A stretch of DNA of 64,000 nt from Proteobacteria bacterium HN_bin10. GTDB lineage: Bacteria; Pseudomonadota; Alphaproteobacteria; Caulobacterales; Aquidulcibacteraceae. Of the stretch, positions 26,342 to 34,354 are shown piece after piece (position 1 is the stretch's first letter; the number at the start of each line of letters is the position of its first letter). The DNA lies in NCBI GenBank assembly GCA_002083515.1, contig LWDN01000022.1, positions 21,054 through 85,053 on the forward strand, given 5' to 3'. The notes under the pieces were generated by a model that saw only the letters and a list, made by a program, of their open reading frames with translations, did not search any database and was not told the DNA's origin. Both the position numbers and the translations under genes were made by a program.

Positions 26342-27228
26342 GCGCTAGCCTCGTCACCCTCTGGACCGACGTTCGAAAAAGGCTTGAGGCCGCAGGTGTG
26401 GATACGCCGGTGTTGGATGCGCGCCTGCTGATCGAAGCGGGGGCCGGCGTCACGCGGCTTGAGATCGTCACCGATCCGCGTCGCTCGGTTACGATGGCGC
26501 AGATCGAGGCGGTCGATGTCCTGACGCGGCGTCGCGAAGCGCGCGAGCCGGTCAGTCACATCGTCGGCCACAAACACTTCTGGACGTTCGACCTCAATGT
26601 GAACGCCGATGTGTTGACGCCGAGGCCGGAAACCGAGTTCGTCGTTGAAGCCGGATTACAGGCGCTGCTTCCAGCCGAGGGCGCCTTTCGGATTTTGGAT
26701 CTTGGCGCCGGTTCAGGCGCGATCGTGCTGGCGCTCTTGCGCGAGCGTCAGAATGCCACCGCGCTTGCCGTCGATGCGAGCGAGGCGGCGCTGGAGATTG
26801 TGCGTGAAAACGCGGAGCGGCTTGGCGTTGCCGATCGCTTGGATGTGCGCCAGGGCGACTGGAGCAAGGGGATCGATGAGCGCTTCGATCTTGTGGTCTC
26901 GAACCCCCCCTACATTCGGACCGCGGATATCGACGGCCTGGCGCCCGAGGTCGCGCGGTACGAACCGCGCCTCGCGCTGGACGGCGGAGCGGACGGGCTG
27001 GACGCCTACCGGGCCATCACCGTGGATTTGCCGCGCTTGATCAGGCCGGGCGGCTGGTTCGCCCTTGAAGTGGGGCAGGACCAGGCCGATGCGGTGACGG
27101 CGATGGCGGCGGCGGCGGGACTCTCCACAACCGAGCCCAGGCGCGACCTCGCCGGTATTCCCCGCGTCGTTGTGGGCCATGGCGCCGGCCTGGAAAAAGC
27201 ACTTGGAGAGGGGCGGGCGACGCACTAG
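26338..27228 (+). CDS. prmC: release factor glutamine methyltransferase
   Basis: A 296-residue protein with the N-terminal helical RF-binding domain, LTPRPETEFVVE, SAM motif ILDLGAGSGAIVLALL and the catalytic NPPY (VVSNPPYIRT). It N5-methylates the GGQ glutamine of RF1 and RF2. The start is GTG 26338, overlapping the prfA stop. Downstream DNA (27229-27469) holds no gene; a weak hairpin followed by six T residues near 27340-27386 might terminate the operon. Confidence 0.96.
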   Translation: MSASLVTLWTDVRKRLEAAGVDTPVLDARLLIEAGAGVTRLEIVTDPRRSVTMAQIEAVDVLTRRREAREPVSHIVGHKHFWTFDLNVNADVLTPRPETEFVVEAGLQALLPAEGAFRILDLGAGSGAIVLALLRERQNATALAVDASEAALEIVRENAERLGVADRLDVRQGDWSKGIDERFDLVVSNPPYIRTADIDGLAPEVARYEPRLALDGGADGLDAYRAITVDLPRLIRPGGWFALEVGQDQADAVTAMAAAAGLSTTEPRRDLAGIPRVVVGHGAGLEKALGEGRATH

Positions 27229-27469
27229 ACTCCAGAACGGAATCGACGGCGGGGGCTTGCCGTCGGGTTCCGCGGACTGGGCAGGCGTTGCGTGCGCCGC
27301 CAGCGATTTCCTCAGGAAGAGGTTCTTTGCAGCGCGAGGCGCTGCTTGGCACGGCCCGAAGCTCAAAGGCGAGCGGGGCTTTTTTGTAGCGAGGCGCGAT
27401 CCCGCCGGCAGGCCATCGGCCCTGGCGCGACAGCCCGAAATGGATCCAAAGCACAATGGTGAACATCCA

Positions 27470-28144
27470 ATGAAGCGTCAGCGGGGCCGCGGCCGTAAGC
27501 CGGGCGGCGGTGGTGGTTACCACAACAACCAGGGCGGCGGCGGTCACCACCCGAACCGGTCGATCGACAGCAATGGTCCTGAGACGAAGGTCCGCGGCAC
27601 CGCCTCATACATCAACGAGCGCTATCTCCAGCTCGCGCGCGACGCCGCTAGCTCGGGCGATCGGGTGTTGAGCGAGAATTATCTGCAGCACGCCGATCAC
27701 TATTTCCGCCTCTGGCGTTCGATGCAGCCGGCGATGCCGGTCCAACCGCCTCAGCAGCACTTCAACGAAGGCGCCGATTATGACGGCGACGAGGAGCGCG
27801 TCGCCGAGGAGGGCGCGGACTCTGAGGAGATGGAGGCGCGCGCCGAAGGCGATGAACAGCCCGAGGGCGAGTACGCCCAACAGGAGGAACGCCAGCGCGA
27901 AGGCGGCGGAGATCGCGACGGCGAAGGAGGCCGGCGCCGCCGAGGCCGCAACCGCAATCGGTTCCGTCCCGATGGAGAGCGCAACTACGAATCGCGCGAG
28001 GGTGAAGAGCGCGGTGAGAACCGCGAGCCGCGTGAACAGCGCGAGCCACGGCGCGAACGTCAACCGCGCGAAGAGCGAGAATCTGCCGGTCCTGAAGGGT
28101 TTTCGAGCGGGCCGAAGCCCGCCTTCCTGCGCAGCAGCGAATAG
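27470..28144 (+). CDS. DUF4167 family RNA-binding-like protein
   Basis: A 224-residue, low-complexity protein. It begins MKRQRGRGRKPGGGGGYHNN (Arg/Gly-rich, RGG-like) and contains the DUF4167 core GTASYINERYLQLARDAASSGDRVLSENYLQHADHYFRL at about 40-85, then a long acidic and Arg/Glu-rich tail ending PAFLRSSE. The family is confined to alphaproteobacteria and placed here after prmC, its usual position. The RG and charged repeats suggest RNA or ribosome association. The frame is open far upstream, but ATG 27470 matches the family N-terminus. Confidence 0.9.
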   Translation: MKRQRGRGRKPGGGGGYHNNQGGGGHHPNRSIDSNGPETKVRGTASYINERYLQLARDAASSGDRVLSENYLQHADHYFRLWRSMQPAMPVQPPQQHFNEGADYDGDEERVAEEGADSEEMEARAEGDEQPEGEYAQQEERQREGGGDRDGEGGRRRRGRNRNRFRPDGERNYESREGEERGENREPREQREPRRERQPREERESAGPEGFSSGPKPAFLRSSE

Positions 28145-28150
28145 ACGGCG

Positions 28151-28840
28151 CTAGCGCCGGCCGGTCGTCGGCGGCCGCGGCGGTCCAGCCAGACGCCGCT
28201 CCAGATAAGCGCGCGCGTGGGCTTCGACTTCGGCGAGGTGATCTTCGCCGGGATCGCGGCCGCGGAAGAAATGGTCCGCGCCTTCGATCGAAGCGCTATC
28301 GACCTTGATGTTCTTTTGCGTGCGGATGCGGCTGATGACGCGTTCCATGTCCTGAGCGGTCGTGACGCTGTCGCGCGTGCCGTAGATGATCACCCCGGAC
28401 GCCGGGCATGGCGCCAGGAAAGAGAGATCGTAGTGATTGGCCGGCGGCGCCACCGCGATGAAGCCGTCAATCTCCGGGCGGCGCATGAGTAGTTGCAAGC
28501 CGATCCAGGCGCCGAACGAATAGCCGCCAACCCAGCACTGCTCGGCGTTGGGGTTCATGCTCTGCAGATAGTCCAAAGCGGATGCGGCGTCGGAAAGCTC
28601 GCCCATGCCGTTGTCGAAGATGCCCTGGCTGCGCCCGATGCCCCGGAAATTGAAGCGCAAAACGCCGAAGCCCTTTTCGGCAAAGAGCTTGTAGAGTTGC
28701 ACCGTGACCCGGTCCTGCATCGAGCCGCCGGCGCGGGGATGGCCGTGGAGGATCAGCGCGATCGGGGCGCCTTCTTTCGAGGGCTCCTGGTAGCGGCCCT
28801 CAACACGCCCGGCGGCGCCTGGGAAAATCACTTCCGGCAT
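28151..28840 (-). CDS. alpha/beta hydrolase
   Basis: The protein is 229 residues from ATG 28840 (MPEVIFPGAAGRVEGRY). The fold markers are the oxyanion strand ALILHGHPRAGG, the nucleophile elbow G-Y-S-F-G (VGGYSFGAW), an Asp in IYGTRDSVTT and a late His in EGADHFFRG, giving a Ser-Asp-His triad. The substrate is unknown; the family is annotated as a short alpha/beta hydrolase often next to iscR. It is divergent from iscR, so the IscR box between them could control both. An upstream extension of the frame is antisense to iscR and is not used. Confidence 0.88.
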   Translation of the reverse strand: MPEVIFPGAAGRVEGRYQEPSKEGAPIALILHGHPRAGGSMQDRVTVQLYKLFAEKGFGVLRFNFRGIGRSQGIFDNGMGELSDAASALDYLQSMNPNAEQCWVGGYSFGAWIGLQLLMRRPEIDGFIAVAPPANHYDLSFLAPCPASGVIIYGTRDSVTTAQDMERVISRIRTQKNIKVDSASIEGADHFFRGRDPGEDHLAEVEAHARAYLERRLAGPPRPPTTGRR

Positions 28841-28884
28841 ATTCTGTCTTAGACCCCGATCTATCGCCCCTTCGCCCAGGGCAT

Positions 28885-28909
28885 ATTCTTGACCAAAACA
28901 CTCAGGTAT
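28885..28909 (+). promoter_or_regulatory. IscR type-1 operator upstream of iscR/suf
   Basis: The 25 bases from ATTCTTGACC to CTCAGGTAT match the published E. coli IscR type-1 consensus (ATASYYGACTRWWWYAGTCRRSTAT, recalled) at 22 positions. The site overlaps a TTGACC that could be a -35 hexamer, with a poor -10 (about TTAGCT, 28911-28916). Repression of the suf operon by [2Fe-2S]-IscR is the expected consequence. Confidence 0.8.
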
Positions 28910-28996
28910 CTTAGCTGAAGCCTTGACCTCGGTTCCCCCGAAGGCGGCGGCTCTAGCACGTCGAATTGGGGGCGCGCGAGGCAAAAGGGTAGACCC

Positions 28997-29440
28997 ATGC
29001 GACTGACCTCGAAGGGCCGCTATGCGGTCATGGCGATGGCCGATCTGGCGCTGCACGGCGGCGTCGACCGGGCGGTGCCGCTCCAGGAAGTGGCCCGCCG
29101 GCAGGAAATTTCGCTCTCTTACCTTGAGCAGCTGTTCGCAAAGATGCGCCGCGCCGGCCTGGTTGCTGGCGTGCGCGGACCCGGGGGCGGCTATCGCCTT
29201 TCCAGGGACGCCAGTCTCGTCACTGTGGCCGAAATCATCGATGCCGTGAACGAGCCGATCAAGGCCACGCGCTGCGACGCAGCGTCGACCAAGTCCTGCA
29301 TCGGCCGCACCGGGCGCTGCATCGCCCATGGGCTCTGGCAGGAGATGGGCGACCGCATCCAGCTCTTCCTCGCTTCGGTTTCGCTCGCTGACATCCTCGA
29401 GCAGCGGTTCGACGGCGCCGCGCGCGTGGCGGCGGAATAG
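28997..29440 (+). CDS. iscR: Rrf2-family iron-sulfur regulator IscR
   Basis: A 147-residue winged-helix Rrf2 protein (MRLTSKGRYAVMAMADLA; LSYLEQLFAKMRRAGLV; GPGGGYRLSR). The cluster ligands are C93, C101, C108 and H111; the Cys-x7-Cys-x6-Cys-xx-His spacing is close to, but slightly longer than, E. coli IscR. It senses Fe-S status and represses the operon it heads, in line with the operator at 28885. RirA is the alternative in rhizobia, but position and residues favour IscR. Confidence 0.93.
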   Translation: MRLTSKGRYAVMAMADLALHGGVDRAVPLQEVARRQEISLSYLEQLFAKMRRAGLVAGVRGPGGGYRLSRDASLVTVAEIIDAVNEPIKATRCDAASTKSCIGRTGRCIAHGLWQEMGDRIQLFLASVSLADILEQRFDGAARVAAE

Positions 29441-29445
29441 GTTCG

Positions 29446-30618
29446 ATGAGCAAGACGCCGCTCTATTGCGACTACAACGCCGGCGCGCCGATCCGCGCCG
29501 AAGCGGCGGTGGCGATGTCGCGCGCGCTGGCCGCGGGCGGCAATCCGTCCTCGGTGCACGGCGTTGGCCGGCGCATGCGGGCGATGATTGAAGATGCGCG
29601 TGAGCGCATCGGCGCCGCGCTGGATGCGCGCGCGGAGAACCTGGTGTTCACGTCGGGCGCTACGGAAGCGCTGCATCTGGCGCTGGCAGGCGCCTTGGAC
29701 CGCGCGTCTTCAGACGCGCCAGCGGGCCTGAAGGCCCGCGGTCCTTGTGCTTCACTGCTCGCCTCGGCGGTTGAGCATGACGCCATCTTTGAACACGCGA
29801 CGCGGGCGCTGGGCGCGGACCATATTGTGCCGGTGGACGACAGTGGTGTGATCGAGCTTGAAGCATTGGCTGCACTCCTCGCCCAAGCAGAAAAGCCAGC
29901 GCTGGTCGCCGTGCAACTGGCGAACAACGAAACCGGCGTGATCCAACACATCGCGCAGATCGCCGCACTGTGCCGCCAGCACGGCGCGCTGTTGCTCGTC
30001 GATGCCGCGCAGGCGTTCGGCCGCATTCCGGTAAGCATCGCCGATCTCGACGCAACCTATCTCGTCGTGTCGAGCCACAAACTCGGCGGCCCGCCCGGCG
30101 CGGGTGCGGTGGTGCTGGCGCCCGGCGCGCCGTTCGTGACGACCCGGTTCGGCGGCGGTCAAGAACGCGGCCGTCGCCCAGGGACCGAGAACGGCCCGGC
30201 TCTCGTTGGGTTCGCGGCGGCGGTCGACTGGGCGTTGAAGGATCACGAGGCGGAAGCCGCGCGCATCGGCGCCATGCGCGACCGCTTCGAAGCGGGGCTG
30301 CCGAAGGACGCGGTGATTTTCGGCGCCGGAGCACCGCGCTTGCCGAATACCTCTAACTTCGCCTTGCCGGGTCTGACTGCAGAAACCGCCGTCATCGCCA
30401 TGGATCTGGAGGGCGTCGCCGTCAGCTCGGGCGCGGCGTGTTCGTCGGGCAAGGTGCGCTCAAGCCGCGTGTTGGCGGCGATGGGCGTCGCGCCAGATCT
30501 CGCCAAGGCTGCGCTGCGCGTGAGCTTCGGCCATGAGTCGAAAGAGTCGGATGTCGATGCAGTGCTCTCGGCGCTCGCCAAGGTGGCGGCCCGCCGCTGC
30601 CGGGAGGCGGCGGCATGA
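29446..30618 (+). CDS. cysteine desulfurase (NifS/IscS-like class V aminotransferase)
   Basis: A 390-residue PLP enzyme with NPSSVHGVGR near the N-terminus, the PLP lysine in SSHKLGGPPGAG, RPGTENG and the flexible-loop cysteine in GAACSSGKVRSS. It strips sulfur from cysteine for cluster assembly. With sufS at 35226 the operon carries two desulfurases; alphaproteobacterial suf operons often pair them. Residues 84-101 come from a REP-like palindrome (29695-29746). It lies 5 bases after iscR and overlaps sufB by 4. Confidence 0.92.
   Translation: MSKTPLYCDYNAGAPIRAEAAVAMSRALAAGGNPSSVHGVGRRMRAMIEDARERIGAALDARAENLVFTSGATEALHLALAGALDRASSDAPAGLKARGPCASLLASAVEHDAIFEHATRALGADHIVPVDDSGVIELEALAALLAQAEKPALVAVQLANNETGVIQHIAQIAALCRQHGALLLVDAAQAFGRIPVSIADLDATYLVVSSHKLGGPPGAGAVVLAPGAPFVTTRFGGGQERGRRPGTENGPALVGFAAAVDWALKDHEAEAARIGAMRDRFEAGLPKDAVIFGAGAPRLPNTSNFALPGLTAETAVIAMDLEGVAVSSGAACSSGKVRSSRVLAAMGVAPDLAKAALRVSFGHESKESDVDAVLSALAKVAARRCREAAA
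29695..29746. repeat. REP-like palindrome in frame inside the desulfurase gene
   Basis: The stretch opens TTGGACCGCG and closes CGCGGTCC, with two inner hairpins (GCGTCTTCAGACGC and GCGGGCCTGAAGGCCCGC). Its GGACCGC ends resemble the REP arms at 17311, 48975 and 50514. It adds a Ser/Ala/Gly/Lys-rich surface loop to the enzyme and keeps the frame. Confidence 0.7.
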
Positions 30619-32102
30619 GCGCGGTCAAGGAAACCATCGATCGCGGCACGGTTGAGGCGGCGCGCGCGCTCGAAGCCGAGAAGTACAAGCACGGCTTCGT
30701 CACCGAGCTTGAACAGGAGTTGGCGCCGCCGGGCCTCAACGAAGAGATCGTCCGCTACATCTCGGCCAAGAAGAGCGAACCGGACTGGATGCTGCAATGG
30801 CGCCTGGATGCGTTCCAGCGCTGGCAGACCATGGAAGAGCCGACCTGGGCGCTGGTGCGCTACCCGCCGATCGACTACCAGGCCGCGCGCTATTACGCGG
30901 CGCCCAAGTCGGGCGCGAAATACAAGAGCCTCGAAGAGGTCGATCCAGAAATCCTCGAGACCTATAAGAAGCTCGGCATTCCGCTGAAGGAGCAGGAGGT
31001 GCTGCTCGGCGTCGAAGGCGCGCCGAAGGTCGCGGTCGACGCCGTGTTCGACAGCGTCAGCGTGGTGACGACGTTCAAGGAAGAACTCGCCAAGGCCGGC
31101 GTCATCTTTTGCTCGATGAGCGAGGCCGTCCGCGAGCATGGCGAGTTGGTGAAGCGCTATCTCGGGTCGGTGGTGCCGACCTCGGACAATTTCTTCGCCA
31201 CCCTGAACAGCGCCGTATTCTCTGACGGGTCCTTCGTCTATGTGCCGCCGGGCGTGCGTTGTCCGATGGAGCTTTCCACCTATTTCCGCATGAACGCGCA
31301 GGGCACTGGCCAGTTCGAGCGGACGCTGATTATCGCCGACAAGGGCGCCTACGTTTCCTATCTCGAGGGCTGCACCGCGCCGATGCGCGATGAGAACCAG
31401 CTGCATGCGGCGGTGGTGGAGTTGGTCGCGCTGGACGATGCCGAGATCAAATATTCCACGGTGCAGAACTGGTGGCCGGGCGATTCCGAGGGCAAGGGCG
31501 GCATCTACAATTTCGTCACCAAGCGTGGCGATTGCCGCGGGCCGCGTTCCAAGATCAGCTGGACCCAGGTCGAAACCGGATCGGCCATCACCTGGAAGTA
31601 TCCAAGCTGCATCCTGCGTGGCGACGAGAGCCAGGGCGAATTCTACTCGATCGCCGTCACCAACGGTCGCCAGCAGGCCGACACTGGCACCAAGATGATC
31701 CACCTGGGCAAGAACACCCGCTCGCGCATCATCTCCAAGGGCATATCGGCGGGCCGCTCTTCGAACGCCTATCGCGGCTTGGTCTCGGCGCACGCCAAGG
31801 CTAAGGGCGCGCGCAATTTCACCCAGTGCGACTCGCTGCTGATCGGCGACCAATGCGCCGCGCACACCGTGCCCTACGTCGAAACCCGCACGCCGGACGC
31901 GCAGTTCGAGCACGAAGCGACGACGACCAAGCTCTCCGATGATCAGCTCTTCTATCTGCGCTCGCGCGGCATTCCGGAAGAGGAAGCTGTGGCGCTGTTG
32001 GTGAACGGATTCGTGCGCGAAGTGCTGCAGAAGCTGCCGATGGAGTTTGCGGTGGAAGCGCAGAAGCTATTGGAAGTGAGTTTGGAAGGGAGCGTGGGAT
32101 GA
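30615..32102 (+). CDS. sufB: Fe-S cluster assembly scaffold SufB
   Basis: The 495-residue protein is full-length SufB (SVVPTSDNFFATLNSAVFSDGSFVYVPPGVRCPMELSTYFRMN... near 175-220; YLEGCTAP; ISWTQVETGSAITWKYPSC). It forms the SufBCD complex with SufC and SufD, where nascent [4Fe-4S] clusters form using sulfur from SufS. The ATG overlaps the desulfurase stop. Unusually, three unrelated small envelope genes follow before sufC. Confidence 0.97.
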   Translation: MSAVKETIDRGTVEAARALEAEKYKHGFVTELEQELAPPGLNEEIVRYISAKKSEPDWMLQWRLDAFQRWQTMEEPTWALVRYPPIDYQAARYYAAPKSGAKYKSLEEVDPEILETYKKLGIPLKEQEVLLGVEGAPKVAVDAVFDSVSVVTTFKEELAKAGVIFCSMSEAVREHGELVKRYLGSVVPTSDNFFATLNSAVFSDGSFVYVPPGVRCPMELSTYFRMNAQGTGQFERTLIIADKGAYVSYLEGCTAPMRDENQLHAAVVELVALDDAEIKYSTVQNWWPGDSEGKGGIYNFVTKRGDCRGPRSKISWTQVETGSAITWKYPSCILRGDESQGEFYSIAVTNGRQQADTGTKMIHLGKNTRSRIISKGISAGRSSNAYRGLVSAHAKAKGARNFTQCDSLLIGDQCAAHTVPYVETRTPDAQFEHEATTTKLSDDQLFYLRSRGIPEEEAVALLVNGFVREVLQKLPMEFAVEAQKLLEVSLEGSVG

Positions 32103-32127
32103 GCGCGCTGTCAGGGGGAGTCAGGTG

Positions 32128-32826
32128 ATGAGATATATCTACGCCGCTGCGATCGCAGGTTTGTTGGGCATTTCGGCCTGCGGGCAGCAGGCCGAACCGG
32201 CGCGTTACGATCTCTCACTCTACCCAATGTGCGGGGATGTCGAAGACATTTCCTCGGCGCCTGACGGCTGCGTGCTGACCCAGGAACCGATGCTGCACGC
32301 TCTTCTCGTCAGCGTCGAAGAAGGCAACACCGACGTTCAAGTGGTGGCCGACGGCGAAGGCGGACAGCTGATCCAAGAAGCCGCCCAAGGGCCGTCCTTC
32401 ATTCCCACGCTTGCGGATCTGAATGGCGATAGCCAACCGGACCTGCTCATTCCGTTGATGACCGGAAACGTGAACACGACGTGGGCGGTCTATTCCGCCA
32501 ACCAAGACGCCACCTACACAAGATTGGGCGAAATAAGCGGTATCGGCTGGGGCCCGTCGGCAGGGGGTCTGTTGGCGGTTCCGGCGCGCTCGAGCGCCGC
32601 GTCTTGGGTAGTAGATTTCTATGACGTGGAACCCGGCGGTCTAACCCTCATTGCGTCGGCGGAGACCACGATGCAGGCGGCGGGCGCTCCCCCCACATGC
32701 ACGCTAGTCGGCACGCCTGTGCTGGGCGCTGAAACACGCGAAGCGGCGCAGGCCCGCTATTGCAGCGATCCGGCGGTGGCAGGAATCTGGACTGAGGGGC
32801 CGAGCGATGGGCCGACGGCAAACTGA
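32128..32826 (+). CDS. hypothetical lipoprotein inside the suf operon
   Basis: A 232-residue lipoprotein (signal plus lipobox ISAC, about residues 14-17) preceded by a GGGGGAGT ribosome site. The mature part has PTLADLNGDSQPDLLIPL at about 92-109, which resembles an FG-GAP/VCBS calcium-binding DxNxDxxxD loop, and several cysteines (MCGD, DGCV, PTC, RYC) that may pair in the periplasm. The family is unknown to me. Its place between sufB and sufC, with no promoter gap, suggests co-expression with Fe-S assembly. Confidence 0.75.
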   Translation: MRYIYAAAIAGLLGISACGQQAEPARYDLSLYPMCGDVEDISSAPDGCVLTQEPMLHALLVSVEEGNTDVQVVADGEGGQLIQEAAQGPSFIPTLADLNGDSQPDLLIPLMTGNVNTTWAVYSANQDATYTRLGEISGIGWGPSAGGLLAVPARSSAASWVVDFYDVEPGGLTLIASAETTMQAAGAPPTCTLVGTPVLGAETREAAQARYCSDPAVAGIWTEGPSDGPTAN

Positions 32827-32836
32827 GGGGTGCATC

Positions 32837-33322
32837 ATGCTACGGACGCTAACCGTCGTTTTGCTGACTGCAGTGCTTGTCGCCTGCAACCAGCGACAAC
32901 AAGAAACGCCCGAGGGGTCGGCGCCGCCGATCGACGGGCCGGAAACATCGGCGCCCGTGCGCGCTGAACTGCCGCCCGTCGATGCGGCGCTGCTCGCGGC
33001 GCCCAACAGCGCTTTCACCGCGTTCGAGCCAAGCGAAGTCGGCGTCTTCGGCGCGCCCGACGTAATGCAAGCGCTCGATCCGTTGCTGGGTCCCGAAGTG
33101 GTTGAAGGCTCGACCGTGCACCTGAGCGTGCGCGAGACGGGGGATGAAGCGATCGCCGACATCGTGCGCTCCGGTCTTCAGGACGATTCAGTGTCGGCGG
33201 GGCACGTGCGCATCGAGTTCCGGCGCGAGACGGAGGGGTGGTATCCAACCAACGCCTATCGCCGTTCGCAATGTTCGCGCGGCGGCGAGGCCGGCCAATG
33301 GACGTCGGGGCTGTGTCCATGA
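32837..33322 (+). CDS. hypothetical lipoprotein inside the suf operon
   Basis: A 161-residue lipoprotein from ATG 32837 (TVVLLTAVLVAC lipobox). A Pro/Glu/Ser linker precedes a domain with ETGDEAIADIVRSGLQDDSVSAGHVRIEF and two late cysteines (SQCSRG, SGLCP). It is 10 bases after the previous lipoprotein and overlaps the following membrane-protein gene by 4 (ATGA). No family is recognised. Like its neighbour it is predicted to face the periplasm, unlike the cytosolic Suf proteins. Confidence 0.75.
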   Translation: MLRTLTVVLLTAVLVACNQRQQETPEGSAPPIDGPETSAPVRAELPPVDAALLAAPNSAFTAFEPSEVGVFGAPDVMQALDPLLGPEVVEGSTVHLSVRETGDEAIADIVRSGLQDDSVSAGHVRIEFRRETEGWYPTNAYRRSQCSRGGEAGQWTSGLCP

Positions 33323-33615
33323 CCCAGAAAGAATACTGGTTCGCGCGCCGCTTCCCGCTCGGCGACCGTCGCCGCGCCGTCGCGCCGGTGCATTGGAAGG
33401 GCTACGTCGTGGCCATCATCTTCGCTGTGGCTTTGTGCATAGGCGGCGTGGCCTTCGCCTGGATGGGCGCGAGCGGTTACCTGATGCAGGGCATAGTCGT
33501 TTTTGCGCTGGCTGCATTGGTTGGCGGCGGTTGGTTCATCACCGTCGCCAACGCCAAGGCCGATCACACACGCACGGTCGCAGATTATCAGAAGGACAAG
33601 CCGCAGCGTGTTTGA
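33319..33615 (+). CDS. small two-helix membrane protein inside the suf operon
   Basis: A 98-residue protein with a basic N-terminal region (RRFPLGDRRRAVAPVHWKG) and two membrane helices (about 35-57, VVAIIFAVALCIGGVAFAWMG, and 63-82, MQGIVVFALAALVGGGWFI). A short hydrophilic tail contains HTRTVADYQKDKPQ. The ATG overlaps the preceding lipoprotein stop, and the end overlaps the sufC start by 8 bases, so all are translated from one message. The function is unknown. Confidence 0.8.
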   Translation: MTQKEYWFARRFPLGDRRRAVAPVHWKGYVVAIIFAVALCIGGVAFAWMGASGYLMQGIVVFALAALVGGGWFITVANAKADHTRTVADYQKDKPQRV

Positions 33616-34354
33616 CGTTTCCGACCTTCATGTCGCCGTCGGCGGCGCCGAGATCATCAAGGGGCTGACGCTCAGCGTCCCGGCCGGTGAAACGCACGCG
33701 ATCATGGGGCCGAACGGCTCCGGCAAGTCGACGCTCGCCTATGCGCTGAGCGGCCGCGACGGCTACGAGGTGACGCGCGGCAGCGCAACGCTGTCAGGCG
33801 TCGATCTCTTGGCGCTTGAACCTGAAGCGCGCGCGGCTGCGGGCCTGTTTCTCTCCTTCCAATATCCGGTGGAAATTCCAGGGCTCTCGGCGATTGCGTT
33901 TCTGAAGGCCGCGCTCAACGCGCAGCGCAAGGCGCGCGGACTGGAGCCGATGCCGGCGCCGGAACTGCTAAAACTGCTGCGCGCCAAGGCCGATGCGTTG
34001 AAGATCGAGCAGGAGATGCTGAAGCGACCGCTGAATGTCGGTTTCTCTGGGGGCGAGAAGAAGCGCTTCGAGGCGCTGCAATTGGCGGTGTTGGAGCCGA
34101 AGTTCGCCATTCTAGATGAGACGGATTCCGGCCTCGATATCGATGCGCTGAAGATCGTGGCGGCGAGCGTCAACGCCGCGCGCGCGCCGGAGCGCGCACT
34201 GCTGGTGATCACGCACTATCAGCGGCTGCTCGACTACATCAAACCGGATCGGGTCCACGTGCTGGCCAAGGGCCGGATCGCCGCCAGCGGCGGGCCAGAG
34301 CTTGCGCTCGAACTGGAGCGCGAAGGCTACGAGAAATATTTGAGGGCGGCGTGA
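33608..34354 (+). CDS. sufC: Suf ABC-type ATPase SufC
   Basis: The 248-residue ATPase starts at GTG 33608, eight bases inside the previous gene. It shows Walker A GPNGSGKST, the Q-loop in LSFQYPVEIPG, signature FSGGEKKRFE, Walker B FAILDETDSGLDID and switch His in ITHYQR. SufC hydrolyses ATP in the SufBCD complex to open the scaffold for cluster assembly. The stop overlaps sufD (GTGA). Confidence 0.97.
   Translation: MFDVSDLHVAVGGAEIIKGLTLSVPAGETHAIMGPNGSGKSTLAYALSGRDGYEVTRGSATLSGVDLLALEPEARAAAGLFLSFQYPVEIPGLSAIAFLKAALNAQRKARGLEPMPAPELLKLLRAKADALKIEQEMLKRPLNVGFSGGEKKRFEALQLAVLEPKFAILDETDSGLDIDALKIVAASVNAARAPERALLVITHYQRLLDYIKPDRVHVLAKGRIAASGGPELALELEREGYEKYLRAA

Noticed and set aside
27340..27386. 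Rho-independent terminator after prmC
   Set aside because: A T6 run is present, but the stem before it is only about 4-5 pairs with a long loop, so it is mentioned in the prmC entry only.
30243..31913. A 556-codon open frame antisense to the desulfurase gene and sufB
   Set aside because: It lies wholly opposite two well-supported genes in high-GC DNA and has no family features; it is a compositional shadow.
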